From Lewinellaceae bacterium (GTDB lineage Bacteria > Bacteroidota > Bacteroidia > Chitinophagales > Saprospiraceae), in assembly GCA_016712415.1 (NCBI GenBank), contig JADJRC010000014.1, positions 1 through 64,000 on the forward strand: 64,000 nt of DNA, read 5' to 3'. The notes beneath the pieces were generated by a model. That model saw nothing but the letters and a program-made list of their open reading frames with translations, had not been told where the DNA came from and did no database searches. This document shows positions 36,224 through 45,249 of the stretch, piece after piece. A program made the position numbers and the translations under genes. Within the stretch, counting starts at the first letter, position 1; every line of letters begins with the position of its first letter.

Positions 36224-36535
36224 CTATTCATCATCGTCGCGGCCCATTTTCAACAGGATTTCCAGAACGTCAAGATGTGCCTGAAACGACTTTTTGCCAT
36301 TTTCCGTGATGGCATAGGTGGTCCTGGGTTTTCTCCCGACAAATTGCTTCCGAACCAGGATATACTCGCCTGCCTCGAGCGCCTTGAGGTGACTGGCAAG
36401 ATTGCCGTCGGTCAGGCCCAGTAGTTCCTTCAGGGTATTGTATTCCACCCAATCGTTTACCGCCAGGATGGCCATGATGCCCAGCCGGTTGCGGTTTTCA
36501 AACGCGGGATTGAGTTGTATGAGTAGTTTTTTCAT
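36224..36535 (-). CDS. Winged-helix transcriptional regulator (HTH_34-type)
   Basis: A 103-residue DNA-binding protein. It starts at ATG 36535 (MKKLLIQLNPAFENRNRLGI). The helix-turn-helix is EYNTLKELLGLTDGNLASHLKALEAGEY, with the following wing FVGRKPRTTYAITENGKK. This is the compact ArsR/MarR-like type that in Bacteroidota often sits beside membrane proteins of unknown role, as here. No effector domain is present. Confidence 0.85.
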   Translation of the reverse strand: MKKLLIQLNPAFENRNRLGIMAILAVNDWVEYNTLKELLGLTDGNLASHLKALEAGEYILVRKQFVGRKPRTTYAITENGKKSFQAHLDVLEILLKMGRDDDE

Positions 36536-36713
36536 TACCAAGCCGGTTTACCGTCTACCCCGCCCCTCTTGCTGCCTGCTGTCGTATTTCATATGCATCA
36601 GAAGGAAGCAGATGATGTGTAACTGTCCAGGTGTTGTTTTGCATCAGACATAAAAGTACTTTGTTGTACAAAGTTATTTTTATTTTTTCAATCTGCAAGC
36701 CCGGCGGAAAAAT

Positions 36714-36721
36714 TAATTTTG
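36714..36721 (+). promoter_or_regulatory. -7 box TAATTTTG almost at the rlmB start
   Basis: TAATTTTG fits TAnnTTTG and lies only 4 bases before the rlmB ATG (36726). If used, the transcript would be nearly leaderless. Confidence 0.45.
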
Positions 36722-36725
36722 CCCC

Positions 36726-37466
36726 ATGCCTGACAACAACCTGATATACGGACACCATCCCGTCGCCGAGGCGATCCGCGCCGGTAAGGGCGTGGAAAAA
36801 GTTTTTTTCCAGCAAGGGCTCCGGGGAGAAATGGAAAAAGAGTTCAGGCATCTGGCAAAGGAAAACGGTATTCCGCTCCAGGTTGTACCGCGCGAAAAAC
36901 TCAATAAAATGGTGCGCGGCAACCACCAGGGCGTAGTGGCATTCCTCTCCCTGATCGAATTCCAGTCGGTCGAAGATGTTTTGCCTTATGTATTTGAACA
37001 AGGCGCGACACCCCTTTTCGTCCTGCTCGACCGTATCACCGACGTGCGCAATTTCGGCGCTATCTGCCGCTCTGCCGAGTGTGCCGGCGCCCATGCCGTC
37101 GTGATCCCCCAATCCGAATCGGCGCCGGCCAATGAGGAAGCGATGAAGGCCTCTGCCGGCGCCCTGGCACGGGTGCGCATCTGCCGGGTGCGAAGCCTGT
37201 TCAGCACAGTGGAGTTTCTTCAGGAATCGGGGGTGCAGGTTGTAGCGACGGCGCTTTCCGGGCGCTCCGTGCCGCTTTTCGAAGCCGACCTGACCCTTCC
37301 CACTGCAATCCTGATGGGCGCCGAAGGAGAAGGCGTACACCCCAAGTTGTTGAAAATGGCCGATGCGGTAGTGAAAATACCCCAGGCAACCGATTTCGAC
37401 TCTTTTAACGTCAGTGTCGCAGCTGGTATCGTTTTGTACGAAACGATGCGGCAACGCCTCGTATGA
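36726..37466 (+). CDS. rlmB: 23S rRNA guanosine-2'-O-methyltransferase RlmB
   Basis: A SpoU/TrmH-family SPOUT methyltransferase of 246 residues. The L30e-like N-terminal domain (MPDNNLIYGHHPVAEAIRAG) precedes the knot domain: motif 1 LDRITDVRNFGAICRSAECAGA, motif 2 ILMGAEGEGVHPKL and motif 3 IPQATDFDSFNVSVAAGI. It methylates G2251 of 23S rRNA in E. coli; that target is assumed. Its stop overlaps the next gene's start (ATGA-type). Confidence 0.93.
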   Translation: MPDNNLIYGHHPVAEAIRAGKGVEKVFFQQGLRGEMEKEFRHLAKENGIPLQVVPREKLNKMVRGNHQGVVAFLSLIEFQSVEDVLPYVFEQGATPLFVLLDRITDVRNFGAICRSAECAGAHAVVIPQSESAPANEEAMKASAGALARVRICRVRSLFSTVEFLQESGVQVVATALSGRSVPLFEADLTLPTAILMGAEGEGVHPKLLKMADAVVKIPQATDFDSFNVSVAAGIVLYETMRQRLV

Positions 37467-38269
37467 CAAAGCACTTCACCGACCAACTCAACAGAACGAT
37501 AACGCTCCGGGAATGGCCTCCGAAGCGCATCATCTCGCTGGTGCCGTCACAAACCGAGCTGTTGCACGAGTTGGGACTGCATACGGAAGTCATCGGCATC
37601 ACCAAATTCTGCGTACATCCGGAGACATGGTTTCAAGGAAAAACCCGTATCGGAGGCACCAAAACGGTGAATTTTGAAAAAATAAAAGCCTTGCAACCCG
37701 ACCTGATCATTGGCAACAAGGAGGAAAATGAAAAAGAGCAAATAGAACTGCTCGCCGGGCTTTACCCCGTTTGGATGAGCGACGTCGGCAACCTCGATCA
37801 GGCGCTCGATATGATCGGCCGCGTAGGCGATCTGACCGGCAGGCCGGAAATGGCACAAAGCCTTTGCAACACCATAAAAACCCGCTTCGCCGTCTCCCTT
37901 CCGCCGTCTACCGTCTACCGTCCACCGTCCACCGTCTATATTATATGGCGCAAGCCGTTCATGGCAGCCGGTGGCGACACTTTTATTAACAGCATGTTGA
38001 ACCTGGCAGGGTTTGAAAATGTTTTTGCTGATAAAAGCAGGTACCCGGAAATTCCCCCCGGCGAACTATCACAAGCCGCGCCTGAATTTATACTGCTTTC
38101 GTCCGAGCCCTATCCCTTCCGGGAAAAACACCTGGAACAGTTTCGGGAAATATGCCCCCGGGCACAGGTAAACCTGGTCGACGGGGAGATGTTTTCCTGG
38201 TATGGCAGCAGGTTGTTGCATGCCCCCGGGTATTTTCATCAGCTCCGCAAATCCCTTCGCTTGGCATGA
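37463..38269 (+). CDS. BtuF-like metal/cobalamin-binding protein with in-frame repeat
   Basis: A 268-residue helical-backbone substrate-binding protein resembling BtuF and other periplasmic receptors: RIISLVPSQTELLHELGLH, then GVIGITKFCVHPE-type and GTKTVNFEKI-type segments with the ILLSSEPYPFREKH cluster. No signal peptide is visible, so its location is unclear. At about residues 147-160 the protein reads LPPSTVYRPPSTVY, coded by five tandem CCGTC(T/C)A heptamers (37904-37938), an insertion that homologues should lack. It overlaps the rlmB stop by four bases. Confidence 0.8.
   Translation: MTKHFTDQLNRTITLREWPPKRIISLVPSQTELLHELGLHTEVIGITKFCVHPETWFQGKTRIGGTKTVNFEKIKALQPDLIIGNKEENEKEQIELLAGLYPVWMSDVGNLDQALDMIGRVGDLTGRPEMAQSLCNTIKTRFAVSLPPSTVYRPPSTVYIIWRKPFMAAGGDTFINSMLNLAGFENVFADKSRYPEIPPGELSQAAPEFILLSSEPYPFREKHLEQFREICPRAQVNLVDGEMFSWYGSRLLHAPGYFHQLRKSLRLA
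37904..37938 (+). repeat. Intragenic CCGTC(T/C)A heptamer array
   Basis: Five exact 7-base units (CCGTCTA x2, CCGTCCA x2, CCGTCTA) lie inside the BtuF-like gene. The same unit is intergenic at 4443-4472. Confidence 0.9.
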
Positions 38270-38382
38270 TTTTAACAAAATTGCTTCGACTGAATTCCAA
38301 CATTTTTCCCGTTTTAAACTTTACTTTGACCGCACATTTGCGATTTTGATCACCCGCCATTTCAGACAAATAACACAAACGC

Positions 38383-40032
38383 ATGAAATACATCACACAC
38401 GTATTGTTACTGCTCCTGCTCGGTTGCCAGACCGTTTTGGGACAATCCACTGCCGGCCGAAGCGACGCTGATACTCCCGAGCGCCGTCCCTCCGAAATAC
38501 TGATCCAGATCAGCGGCGAACTATCTGTCTGGCGGGTAATAGATAATATTTCCGGCCAACTGTCCGGGTCGCAGCAAATCGAGGTCTCCCAGGTTGTCGC
38601 GCGCGACTGGGGTGTTTACCTCCTGCAATACCGGAATATCGACAACGAGCGCCAATTGCTTGACCTGGTGCGAAACACGCCGGGCGTCCGTTTTGCCCAG
38701 TGGAATTGCAGGGTGCCCGACCGCAGCACAGAACCCAACGACCCCGAATGGTGGCGCCAGGCCGATATGAGCCTGATCGGCGCGCCGGAAGCATGGGATG
38801 TGTCGACGGGTGGACTTACGCCACAGGGCGATACGATCGTAGTTGCCATTCTGGAAAAAGGCACCATGCTCAGTCACCCTGACCTGGCGCCCAACCGCTG
38901 GCACAACTGGGCTGAAATCCCCGACAACGGCATCGACGACGACAACAATGGTTATGTAGACGATTTTGGCGGCTGGGATGCGCGCAACGACGGCGACAAC
39001 CCCGGCGCCAACAACCACGGCACCGCCGTGACCGGTATTGTAGGTGCAAGAGGCAACAACTCGACAGGTGTTACGGGCGTCAACTGGCACGTTCAACTGC
39101 TCAATATTTCGAACGCCGAGTTCGAATCCGAAATCGTCGCAGCCTACTACTATGTGGGCAGCATGCGCAAGCTGTACAACACAACCAACGGCGCCAAAGG
39201 CGCATTTGTCGTGGCGACCAACGCCTCCTTCGGCCTCGACCGCGAACCGGCGGAAGATCACCCCCTGTGGTGCGCCACCTACGATTCGCTCGGAAAAGTA
39301 GGCATCATCGGAGTTGGCGCCACCACCAATGCCAATACCGACGTGGACGTCGAAGGCGATATGCCCACCTCCTGCATCAGCGAGTTTCTCATATCAGTGA
39401 ACAATACCAACCAGTTCGGCAGCAAGATGCCGGCAACGGGTTATGGAAAAAAATCCATCGACCTCGGCGCTCCCGGCAACGATACTTATACTACCTCCGG
39501 GACGACTAACCCCGGCTACGCCACACTCGGCGGCACATCATCTGCCACGCCACACGTCACGGGGGCCGTGGGGTTGCTGTACAGCATGCAATGCGACAAG
39601 CTGACCAGCGACGCCCTGACAGACCCCGTCAGTTGCGCCCGCAGGGTGCGCGATGTTATCCTCGACAATGTGGAGCCGGAACCTACGCTCAACGGAATCA
39701 CTACCACCGGCGGGTACCTGCAGATCGCCAATGCCGTGGATGCCGTTCGTTCGCTGTGCGATGGACAGGTAGGCCCGCTGAGTATTCTGGAGATCAGGAC
39801 CTCCGCCGACAGAAACCAGTACGATGTATATTATCAGACCCCGAATTTCGAACCATATTCGTTCAGGGTGTTCAATATGCTGGGACAATTGATGCATGAA
39901 GAGACGCTGCAACCACAGCAATTTGGCATCAATCACCTCACCTACGATGCCAGCGACCTGCCCCGCGGCGTCTATGTGATCAGCCTGAGCAGGGGAAATG
40001 CCAAAATATCCAGAAAATTTCCAAAAATTTAA
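38383..40032 (+). CDS. Secreted S8 serine protease with T9SS tail (Asp replaced)
   Basis: A 549-residue subtilisin-like protein. A signal peptide (MKYITHVLLLLLLGCQTVLG) is followed by a short inhibitor-like region and the S8 domain. The His block is NNHGTAVTGIVGARG and the Ser block GGTSSATPHVTGAVG. The block usually giving the catalytic Asp (IDTG) reads AILEKGTMLSHPDL, i.e. Glu at that position. The C-terminal 80 residues (FRVFNMLGQLMHEETLQ, LPRGVYVISL) are a T9SS type A sorting domain, so the protein is exported and attached or released. Confidence 0.88.
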   Translation: MKYITHVLLLLLLGCQTVLGQSTAGRSDADTPERRPSEILIQISGELSVWRVIDNISGQLSGSQQIEVSQVVARDWGVYLLQYRNIDNERQLLDLVRNTPGVRFAQWNCRVPDRSTEPNDPEWWRQADMSLIGAPEAWDVSTGGLTPQGDTIVVAILEKGTMLSHPDLAPNRWHNWAEIPDNGIDDDNNGYVDDFGGWDARNDGDNPGANNHGTAVTGIVGARGNNSTGVTGVNWHVQLLNISNAEFESEIVAAYYYVGSMRKLYNTTNGAKGAFVVATNASFGLDREPAEDHPLWCATYDSLGKVGIIGVGATTNANTDVDVEGDMPTSCISEFLISVNNTNQFGSKMPATGYGKKSIDLGAPGNDTYTTSGTTNPGYATLGGTSSATPHVTGAVGLLYSMQCDKLTSDALTDPVSCARRVRDVILDNVEPEPTLNGITTTGGYLQIANAVDAVRSLCDGQVGPLSILEIRTSADRNQYDVYYQTPNFEPYSFRVFNMLGQLMHEETLQPQQFGINHLTYDASDLPRGVYVISLSRGNAKISRKFPKI

Positions 40033-40039
40033 AACCGTA

Positions 40040-40072
40040 TTTGGTTTTTTGGGCTGCCGGATTCTATCTTTG
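40040..40072 (+). promoter_or_regulatory. Promoter for tRNA-Arg and ribosomal protein genes
   Basis: TTTG at 40040-40043 and TATCTTTG at 40065-40072 are separated by 21 bases, a full match to the Bacteroidota -33/-7 consensus. The tRNA starts 24 bases after the -7 box. Confidence 0.75.
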
Positions 40073-40095
40073 CACCCCGAAACCGGAAACGGTAT

Positions 40096-40168
40096 GGCTC
40101 CGTAGCTTAATGGATAGAGCATCTGACTACGGATCAGAAGGTTAGAGGTTCGAGTCCTCTCGGAGTCA
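40096..40168 (+). tRNA. tRNA-Arg (ACG)
   Basis: Acceptor GGCTCCG/CGGAGTC, D-arm GCTTAATGGATAGAGC, anticodon stem-loop TCTGA-CTACGGA-TCAGA with anticodon ACG, T-arm TAGAGGTTCGAGTCCTCT, discriminator A. No CCA is encoded. Confidence 0.95.
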
Positions 40169-40252
40169 CGCAAATTAAAAAGTGTTTGAGTTCGGGTTTT
40201 CCCGCACTCATTTTTTGAAATTCAGTCAACTAGAACACTTAAATTCAAATTC

Positions 40253-40513
40253 ATGTCTAAAGTATGTGACCTGACGGGGAAAAGGCCCATTAGCGGCAAC
40301 CACGTCTCACACTCCAACCGCAAAACAAGGCGCCGTTTTTACCCCAACCTTCAGACGAAGAAGTTTTATATGCCTGAAACGGGCGAGTGGGTGACCTTGA
40401 AAGTATCGGCCGCCGCTATCCGCACCATCTCCAAACTGGGCTTGTACCAGTACATCAAAAAACTGGAGAAAAAAGGCGAGATCATTTATCACGGCACAAC
40501 CCCGGGCTGCTAA
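40253..40513 (+). CDS. rpmB: 50S ribosomal protein L28
   Basis: An 86-residue L28. MSKVCDLTGKRPISGNHVSHS is the typical opening, followed by NRKTRRRFYPNLQ; the bacterial zinc cysteines are reduced to one. It is the first gene of an rpmB-rpmG-DUF4295 set that follows tRNA-Arg by 84 bases. The set is terminated by a clear hairpin at 41034. Confidence 0.96.
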   Translation: MSKVCDLTGKRPISGNHVSHSNRKTRRRFYPNLQTKKFYMPETGEWVTLKVSAAAIRTISKLGLYQYIKKLEKKGEIIYHGTTPGC

Positions 40514-40585
40514 GCCGGTTTCAATTCAAATCAGACCATTCAACTTCGCATCTTTTGAGCGGAGATCGGATAAATAACATCAACA

Positions 40586-40774
40586 ATGGCAAAGAAAAGC
40601 AAAGGCAATCGCATCCAGGTTATACTGGAATGTACCGAGCATAAAACCAGCGGCCTCGCAGGCACTTCGCGTTATGTAACGCAGAAGAACCGCAAGAACA
40701 CGCCGGACCGCATGGAGTTGAAAAAATACAACCCCATCATGCGCAAGTACACGGTTCACCGTGAAATCAAGTAA
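40586..40774 (+). CDS. rpmG: 50S ribosomal protein L33
   Basis: A 62-residue L33 opening MAKKSKGNRIQVILECTEHK and continuing SRYVTQKNRKNTPDRMELKK. The C+/zinc form is not used (only one Cys). It is between rpmB and the DUF4295 gene. Confidence 0.96.
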   Translation: MAKKSKGNRIQVILECTEHKTSGLAGTSRYVTQKNRKNTPDRMELKKYNPIMRKYTVHREIK

Positions 40775-40827
40775 CCCTCTCCCGGGTAAATCACTCATTC
40801 ATTCATTTTTTCACTCTTCGAGGGATT

Positions 40828-41007
40828 ATGGCAAAGAAAATTTCTAAAAACGCCCGTGTTGCCCAGCGTGCTGCAAGCGCAGGCTCCGGCAAAGACCACG
40901 TAAAAGTGGTAAAAGCCGTGAAAGACCCCGTAACAGGGAAATATACATACAAGCAAATGATCGTTCACAAAGACAAAGTGAAAGACTTCTTTGCCGATGT
41001 GAAGTAA
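40828..41007 (+). CDS. DUF4295 family protein
   Basis: A 59-residue basic protein (MAKKISKNARVAQRAASAGS, ending VKDFFADVK). DUF4295 proteins follow rpmG in Bacteroidota; the lysine richness and position suggest a ribosome-associated small protein, but the function is unproven. It starts 53 bases after rpmG. Confidence 0.85.
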   Translation: MAKKISKNARVAQRAASAGSGKDHVKVVKAVKDPVTGKYTYKQMIVHKDKVKDFFADVK

Positions 41008-41033
41008 TCTCCTTTTCCAAGGATGTTTATGAC

Positions 41034-41073
41034 GACAGGGGTGCTGCATACGCGGCGCCCCTGTCTTTTTTTT
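41034..41073 (+). terminator. Rho-independent terminator of the rpmB operon
   Basis: The stem GACAGGGG / CCCCTGTC (41034-41041 with 41058-41065) is extended by TGC/GCG pairing and followed by eight T. Confidence 0.93.
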
Positions 41074-41091
41074 AAGTGACGTACCTCCCGG

Positions 41092-43029
41092 TTATTTCAC
41101 GCACCATATCTTCCCGGAAAAGACTTCATCGCCGGTACTGATGCGGTACAGGAACAAGCCGCTTGCCGGCAGGTCGGCAGATTGAAGGGGCAACGACAGG
41201 AATCCGGCATCACCGGCCAACGTTTCAACGTACACGTTTTTACCCGAGAGGTCGAACACCTCCAGAACTACGGTTGAAGTGCCGGATAGTTGCAGTCCGA
41301 ATTCTGTTTTTGTGGAAAAGGGGTTGGGCGCCGGGGGAAAAAACCGCGCAGATGTTCCCGTCGCCTCGATAAAACGAAACGCCATATTTCGCGCTGATAC
41401 GACACCCTCGGGTGCAACTTCAAACACCGCTCCGGCCAGTTCGTCCTGTGTTTGCGACAATATCTCCGAAAGCCTGGCAGCATGTAACACCCTGATTTTC
41501 AGGGCAAACAGCGGCTTTTTGCCAAACGATTGCGGCGTTTGCGCATTAAACCACAATGCCCGCAGTAATCCCTCGTCGTCGAGGTGATAGTTTTCTGCCG
41601 GCAACCCGTTCAGGCCAGTTACTTCGGCAAAATACGGGTCGACGCGGAGGGCCATCTGCCAGCCGTTCAGGTCAACTTCCCCGTCCGGGAAAAATGGAAT
41701 CCACACCTCCGAGCCTGCTTCCAGCATTCTGTCGTCTAAAGCCACGGTTAGTGCAGACCGGTCGTCGGCATCGCCGGTAAAATGGGCCGAAAGATTGGAG
41801 TCGCCCATTTTTACACCCACAAAATCAAGTCCCGGGATAAGCGTATCGACGGCCAGGCCGGGCAGGTCGATCAGGTACGTATCCCTCACAGCACTCATGA
41901 AATTGGCCGGATTGGTCAGGGGCCGCACAAAACGCCAGGAGGGCGCCTTGGGAAAGGTGTCGTATATCCCGAGTATGAGTTTTCGGGTCTCCACAATATC
42001 AAAGGTGGTTACGCTCCCGCTGAGGTTGACGTCGGCTGCAATCCACTGATACAGCGACTGAAAGGGTTGCACATTGAGGATATGCAGGCTGGTTTGCAGC
42101 AGGTCGAACGTAGATACGCCGTTCAGCGGATTGTCACCGCGCCTGGCGCGAACCACCACCTGGTAATCATTATCGAGTGGCAGCGTGCTGAACACCGCGT
42201 TAAAGCAGGAGTCCTGCTCCATATGTTCCAGCGGCAAAGTATAGGGTGCTCCCTGAACCGGTACAGCAGAAAGATCGGCGCGGAGGATAAAACTATCCAG
42301 CCGGGTATTGGCGCCGGTACGGGCGCAGCCCTGTAATGCGACGTCGGAACCTATTCCGCAAACACAGACGCTGCCGTTGTCATTGTCCTGAACGGTAATG
42401 ACGCTGTTGCACTGGTTGACGAGGCCATCCCCGTCTTTCACCCATATCTCTACGGTATGTTCGCCGATGTCACAGGAATCAAACGAGACCGTGGTTTCCG
42501 TCGGGAATCCTGCGCCATTGCCCGACTCCCGCATACCATACTCCAGTTCGTTAACCGGCGTACAGTTGTCGGAGGCATTTAAAATAAAATCGCCGGCAGT
42601 AATTTCCGTCGTGCAATTGATCTCCAGGTTTTGAGCCAACCCGCTGATACACAACAAGGCGGGCGGCGTACAATCCTGAATGGTGAACAGATAGGTGCAC
42701 TGGGCGAGGTTGCCGCAATTGTCCGTAGCCCTCCAGGTAATTTTATGGGTGCCGAACGGGAATGGCCCCGTGACGGTATCTGCACTGGATTGAATATCCA
42801 GCCCGCCGTTGTTGAACAGGTCAATTCTGTAGGAATAGCCCACAAACTGGCTGGAAAAGCAGGAAGTAACGGCCGTTTCAAACATCAGCACGTCACCTTC
42901 GTCGCAGGAATTCTGATTGAGGCAAAAAGTTTTGTCCGAACAGGCGCTGATCCAGGTGATCGCCTGTCCATGCATCTGATGGCAAAACAGGGAGAAAACG
43001 AGTAATAGTAACCGATTCATGGAATACAT
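41092..43029 (-). CDS. T9SS-secreted protein with dockerin-like and HYR-like domains
   Basis: A 645-residue secreted protein; signal peptide about MYSMNRLLLLVFSLFCHQMHG. The N-terminal third has Cys-rich Ig/HYR-type domains (ITWRATDNCGNLAQCTYLFT, TVQDNDNGSVCVCG). The middle contains the Saprospiraceae-type dockerin-like unit (DVNLSGSVTTFDIVETRKLIL), and a C-terminal T9SS type A sorting domain (PAPNPFSTKTEFGLQL, LPASGLFLYRISTGD). It is probably a cell-surface or extracellular scaffold or adhesin. Confidence 0.85.
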   Translation of the reverse strand: MYSMNRLLLLVFSLFCHQMHGQAITWISACSDKTFCLNQNSCDEGDVLMFETAVTSCFSSQFVGYSYRIDLFNNGGLDIQSSADTVTGPFPFGTHKITWRATDNCGNLAQCTYLFTIQDCTPPALLCISGLAQNLEINCTTEITAGDFILNASDNCTPVNELEYGMRESGNGAGFPTETTVSFDSCDIGEHTVEIWVKDGDGLVNQCNSVITVQDNDNGSVCVCGIGSDVALQGCARTGANTRLDSFILRADLSAVPVQGAPYTLPLEHMEQDSCFNAVFSTLPLDNDYQVVVRARRGDNPLNGVSTFDLLQTSLHILNVQPFQSLYQWIAADVNLSGSVTTFDIVETRKLILGIYDTFPKAPSWRFVRPLTNPANFMSAVRDTYLIDLPGLAVDTLIPGLDFVGVKMGDSNLSAHFTGDADDRSALTVALDDRMLEAGSEVWIPFFPDGEVDLNGWQMALRVDPYFAEVTGLNGLPAENYHLDDEGLLRALWFNAQTPQSFGKKPLFALKIRVLHAARLSEILSQTQDELAGAVFEVAPEGVVSARNMAFRFIEATGTSARFFPPAPNPFSTKTEFGLQLSGTSTVVLEVFDLSGKNVYVETLAGDAGFLSLPLQSADLPASGLFLYRISTGDEVFSGKIWCVK

Positions 43030-43099
43030 TTTGGATGGGAACTGTCATGTAAACGACAGTATGTACTACAAAAATGATTCCGAAATATCCGTTTGTGCC

Positions 43100-43262
43100 A
43101 GTTTTACCTGTAACAACCCGGTACATAGTACCGGCGGTTTTAGCCGCCGATATACAGAAAGCAATAAAGTACCGTTTCTCCGACAGAAAATAGTAGTGTT
43201 GATGGCTTTCGCCGGCTAAAGCCAGTGGTACCGGTCGCTTTTAGCCGGCTAAAGCCGGCGGT
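43100..43262. repeat. GCCGGCTAAAGCC/GGTACCGG palindromic repeats
   Basis: The spacer before the T9SS gene carries interleaved palindromes: CCGGCGGTTTTAGCCGCC, then two copies of a unit (TTAGCCGGCTAAAGCC...GGTACCGGTCGCT) at about 43218-43271. No gene is seen in this 240-base gap. Confidence 0.75.
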
Positions 43263-43271
43263 ACCGGTCGC

Positions 43272-43415
43272 TCAGCCTCCGCGCGGGTAGTTGGCTTCGT
43301 CTTCATCGACGGCATCGGGCGGCGCCGTTGTCACAACTTTATAGAAAAAGTAACCGGTGATGGAAAGCACCGTTCCAAGGGCTATAACCATCATGATAAG
43401 CGCTGAAGTATTCAT
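43272..43415 (-). CDS. MetS-like NSS transporter small subunit, copy 2
   Basis: A 47-residue protein: one membrane helix (MNTSALIMMVIALGTVLSIT), then FYKVVTTAPPDAVDEDEANYPRGG. It resembles the MetS small subunit that pairs with the MetP transporter of the same NSS family. It lies 78 bases downstream of the NSS transporter stop. A near twin lies upstream of the transporter at 45250-45393; both end in VDEDEANYPRGG. Confidence 0.7.
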   Translation of the reverse strand: MNTSALIMMVIALGTVLSITGYFFYKVVTTAPPDAVDEDEANYPRGG

Positions 43416-43492
43416 AATCAATGTGTTATGATTAAAAAATGAACGGCGGCGGATAGAGCGAACCCGACCCGCCGTCGTTGACAGATATCTTG

Positions 43493-45088
43493 TTACGTCG
43501 AGCGCAGGGCGCGACCGTCGCGTTCACGCAACTGTTGTGCACGGTACACCATTGCGCCGATAGCGGCAAAAACCAGCACCAGCAGGAGCCGCGAGCCGTT
43601 TACGAACAACAATTTTTCTTCGAGCAAGGCCAGTTGCATCGGATCGGTAGTTGCAGCAATCTGGGCATACAAGGCCTTGTTATTGATCTGATCGATAATG
43701 CCACCCTCGCTGAGCAGGCTGCCCAGGAATACGCTGATCAGAATCACCGGCGTCACATATTTGATGATATACTTGAACACGACGGGCACCTTCATGTCGG
43801 CGTTCCGGTTGATCTCGGCCCATCCATTGTCCATACCAAACACCCATGCAAACAGTATGATCTCGAACATTGCAAAGACAACCAGCGAAACGGTGCCTGC
43901 CCAATAGTCGTACTCGTCGAATACGCCGTAGTTGAAGAAAAACACCGTTGGCGCGCCAAGGATAAGTACGGTGGCTCCGAAAGCCCAGGCCGAACGCTCC
44001 CGGCTCCACCCGAACTCGTCGCGCAGGAAGCCCATAATGGGAGTCCCCATAGCCAGGGAAGAGGTGATGCCGGCAAAAAACAGCAGTCCGAACCAGGCGA
44101 TACCGGCAATGGCGGCAAAAACAGGTCCCCATTGCTGGAAAAGATAAGGCATGGTGCGGAAGCCCAGGCCCAGGCCACCGGTTTGCGTCAGTTCCACAAC
44201 TTTTTCAATACCGAGGTAACCCACCGAAATGGGGATCAGTACGGCAGCGCCGAGACACACTTCCACAAACTCGTTCATCCAGCCGGCGCTCATGGCATTC
44301 AGGGCCACGTCGTCGCGCGAACGCAGGTATGAAGCATAACACTGTATACTTCCCATACCTACCGAAAGGGTAAAGAATATCTGCCCGGCAGCGGCAAGCC
44401 AGACTTTAAAACTCCATATGCTGCCGAAATTGGGCGTCCACAGGAAATTCAGACCTTCCGTGCCGTTAAAAATAGCGCCCGATTCGCCGGCTGTCAGCGT
44501 AACGCCGCGTATGGCAAGAAAAACGCCGAAAAAGATAAGCAGGGGCATTCCGACCTTGGCGGCAATCTCTACGCCGCCGCTCAGGCCACGCGACAGAATC
44601 CAGGTATTCAGCAACAGGCAAATAACCCAAAAGATAATGGGTTCATTGGTACCCAGGCTCACATAGTCGGTAAACATCTGGCTGACCGCTTCTGTGCCCT
44701 GTCCGTTGAATGCACCTGATATGGAGCGCCACACATATGCCAGGGTCCAGCTTTCCAGATAGCAGTAATACGCAGCCACGGCGAGGTTGGTGAATATACC
44801 GAATATTCCAACGTATTTCCACCATTTTACCTTCCTGCCGCTCATGCTGTCGAGTATAAAAGGGGTGGAGTGGTCGCCGCGCATTCCGCCGTACCGCCCC
44901 ATGCTCCATTCCACAAACAGCAGCGGAATACCCATCAGCAGAAAGCATACGAGGTAGGGAATGATAAAGGTACCGCCACCATTCTGGATGGCTTGCACGG
45001 GGAAGCGGAGGAAGTTGCCCAACCCGACCGCGTTACCGGCCATAGCCAGTACGAGGCCAACGCGTGAACCCCAGGATTCTTTACTCAT
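43493..45088 (-). CDS. NSS-family sodium-dependent transporter
   Basis: A 531-residue neurotransmitter:sodium symporter-family protein. The first unwound helix (GNAVGLGNFLRFPVQAIQNGG) matches the NSS substrate/sodium site, followed by VPYLVCFLLMGIPLLFVEW-like and about eleven or twelve further helices (LGFRTMPYLFQQWGP and others). NSS bacterial members move amino acids with sodium in the inner membrane. It is flanked by two small-subunit genes, an unusual arrangement. Confidence 0.93.
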   Translation of the reverse strand: MSKESWGSRVGLVLAMAGNAVGLGNFLRFPVQAIQNGGGTFIIPYLVCFLLMGIPLLFVEWSMGRYGGMRGDHSTPFILDSMSGRKVKWWKYVGIFGIFTNLAVAAYYCYLESWTLAYVWRSISGAFNGQGTEAVSQMFTDYVSLGTNEPIIFWVICLLLNTWILSRGLSGGVEIAAKVGMPLLIFFGVFLAIRGVTLTAGESGAIFNGTEGLNFLWTPNFGSIWSFKVWLAAAGQIFFTLSVGMGSIQCYASYLRSRDDVALNAMSAGWMNEFVEVCLGAAVLIPISVGYLGIEKVVELTQTGGLGLGFRTMPYLFQQWGPVFAAIAGIAWFGLLFFAGITSSLAMGTPIMGFLRDEFGWSRERSAWAFGATVLILGAPTVFFFNYGVFDEYDYWAGTVSLVVFAMFEIILFAWVFGMDNGWAEINRNADMKVPVVFKYIIKYVTPVILISVFLGSLLSEGGIIDQINNKALYAQIAATTDPMQLALLEEKLLFVNGSRLLLVLVFAAIGAMVYRAQQLRERDGRALRST

Positions 45089-45249
45089 ACTAAGTCCGTT
45101 TTGTTGTATGATGTTTTAAAATCATTGTTACCGGCGGGCAAGATAGAGAAAATGTTCATTTTCCTGCTTTTCTGCCTTTTGTCGGTTTTGGGGAACGTGT
45201 TTCGGAAAAACCGGCGCCGGGTTTTGTTCTTTATCCGGGAAGGAGACCG

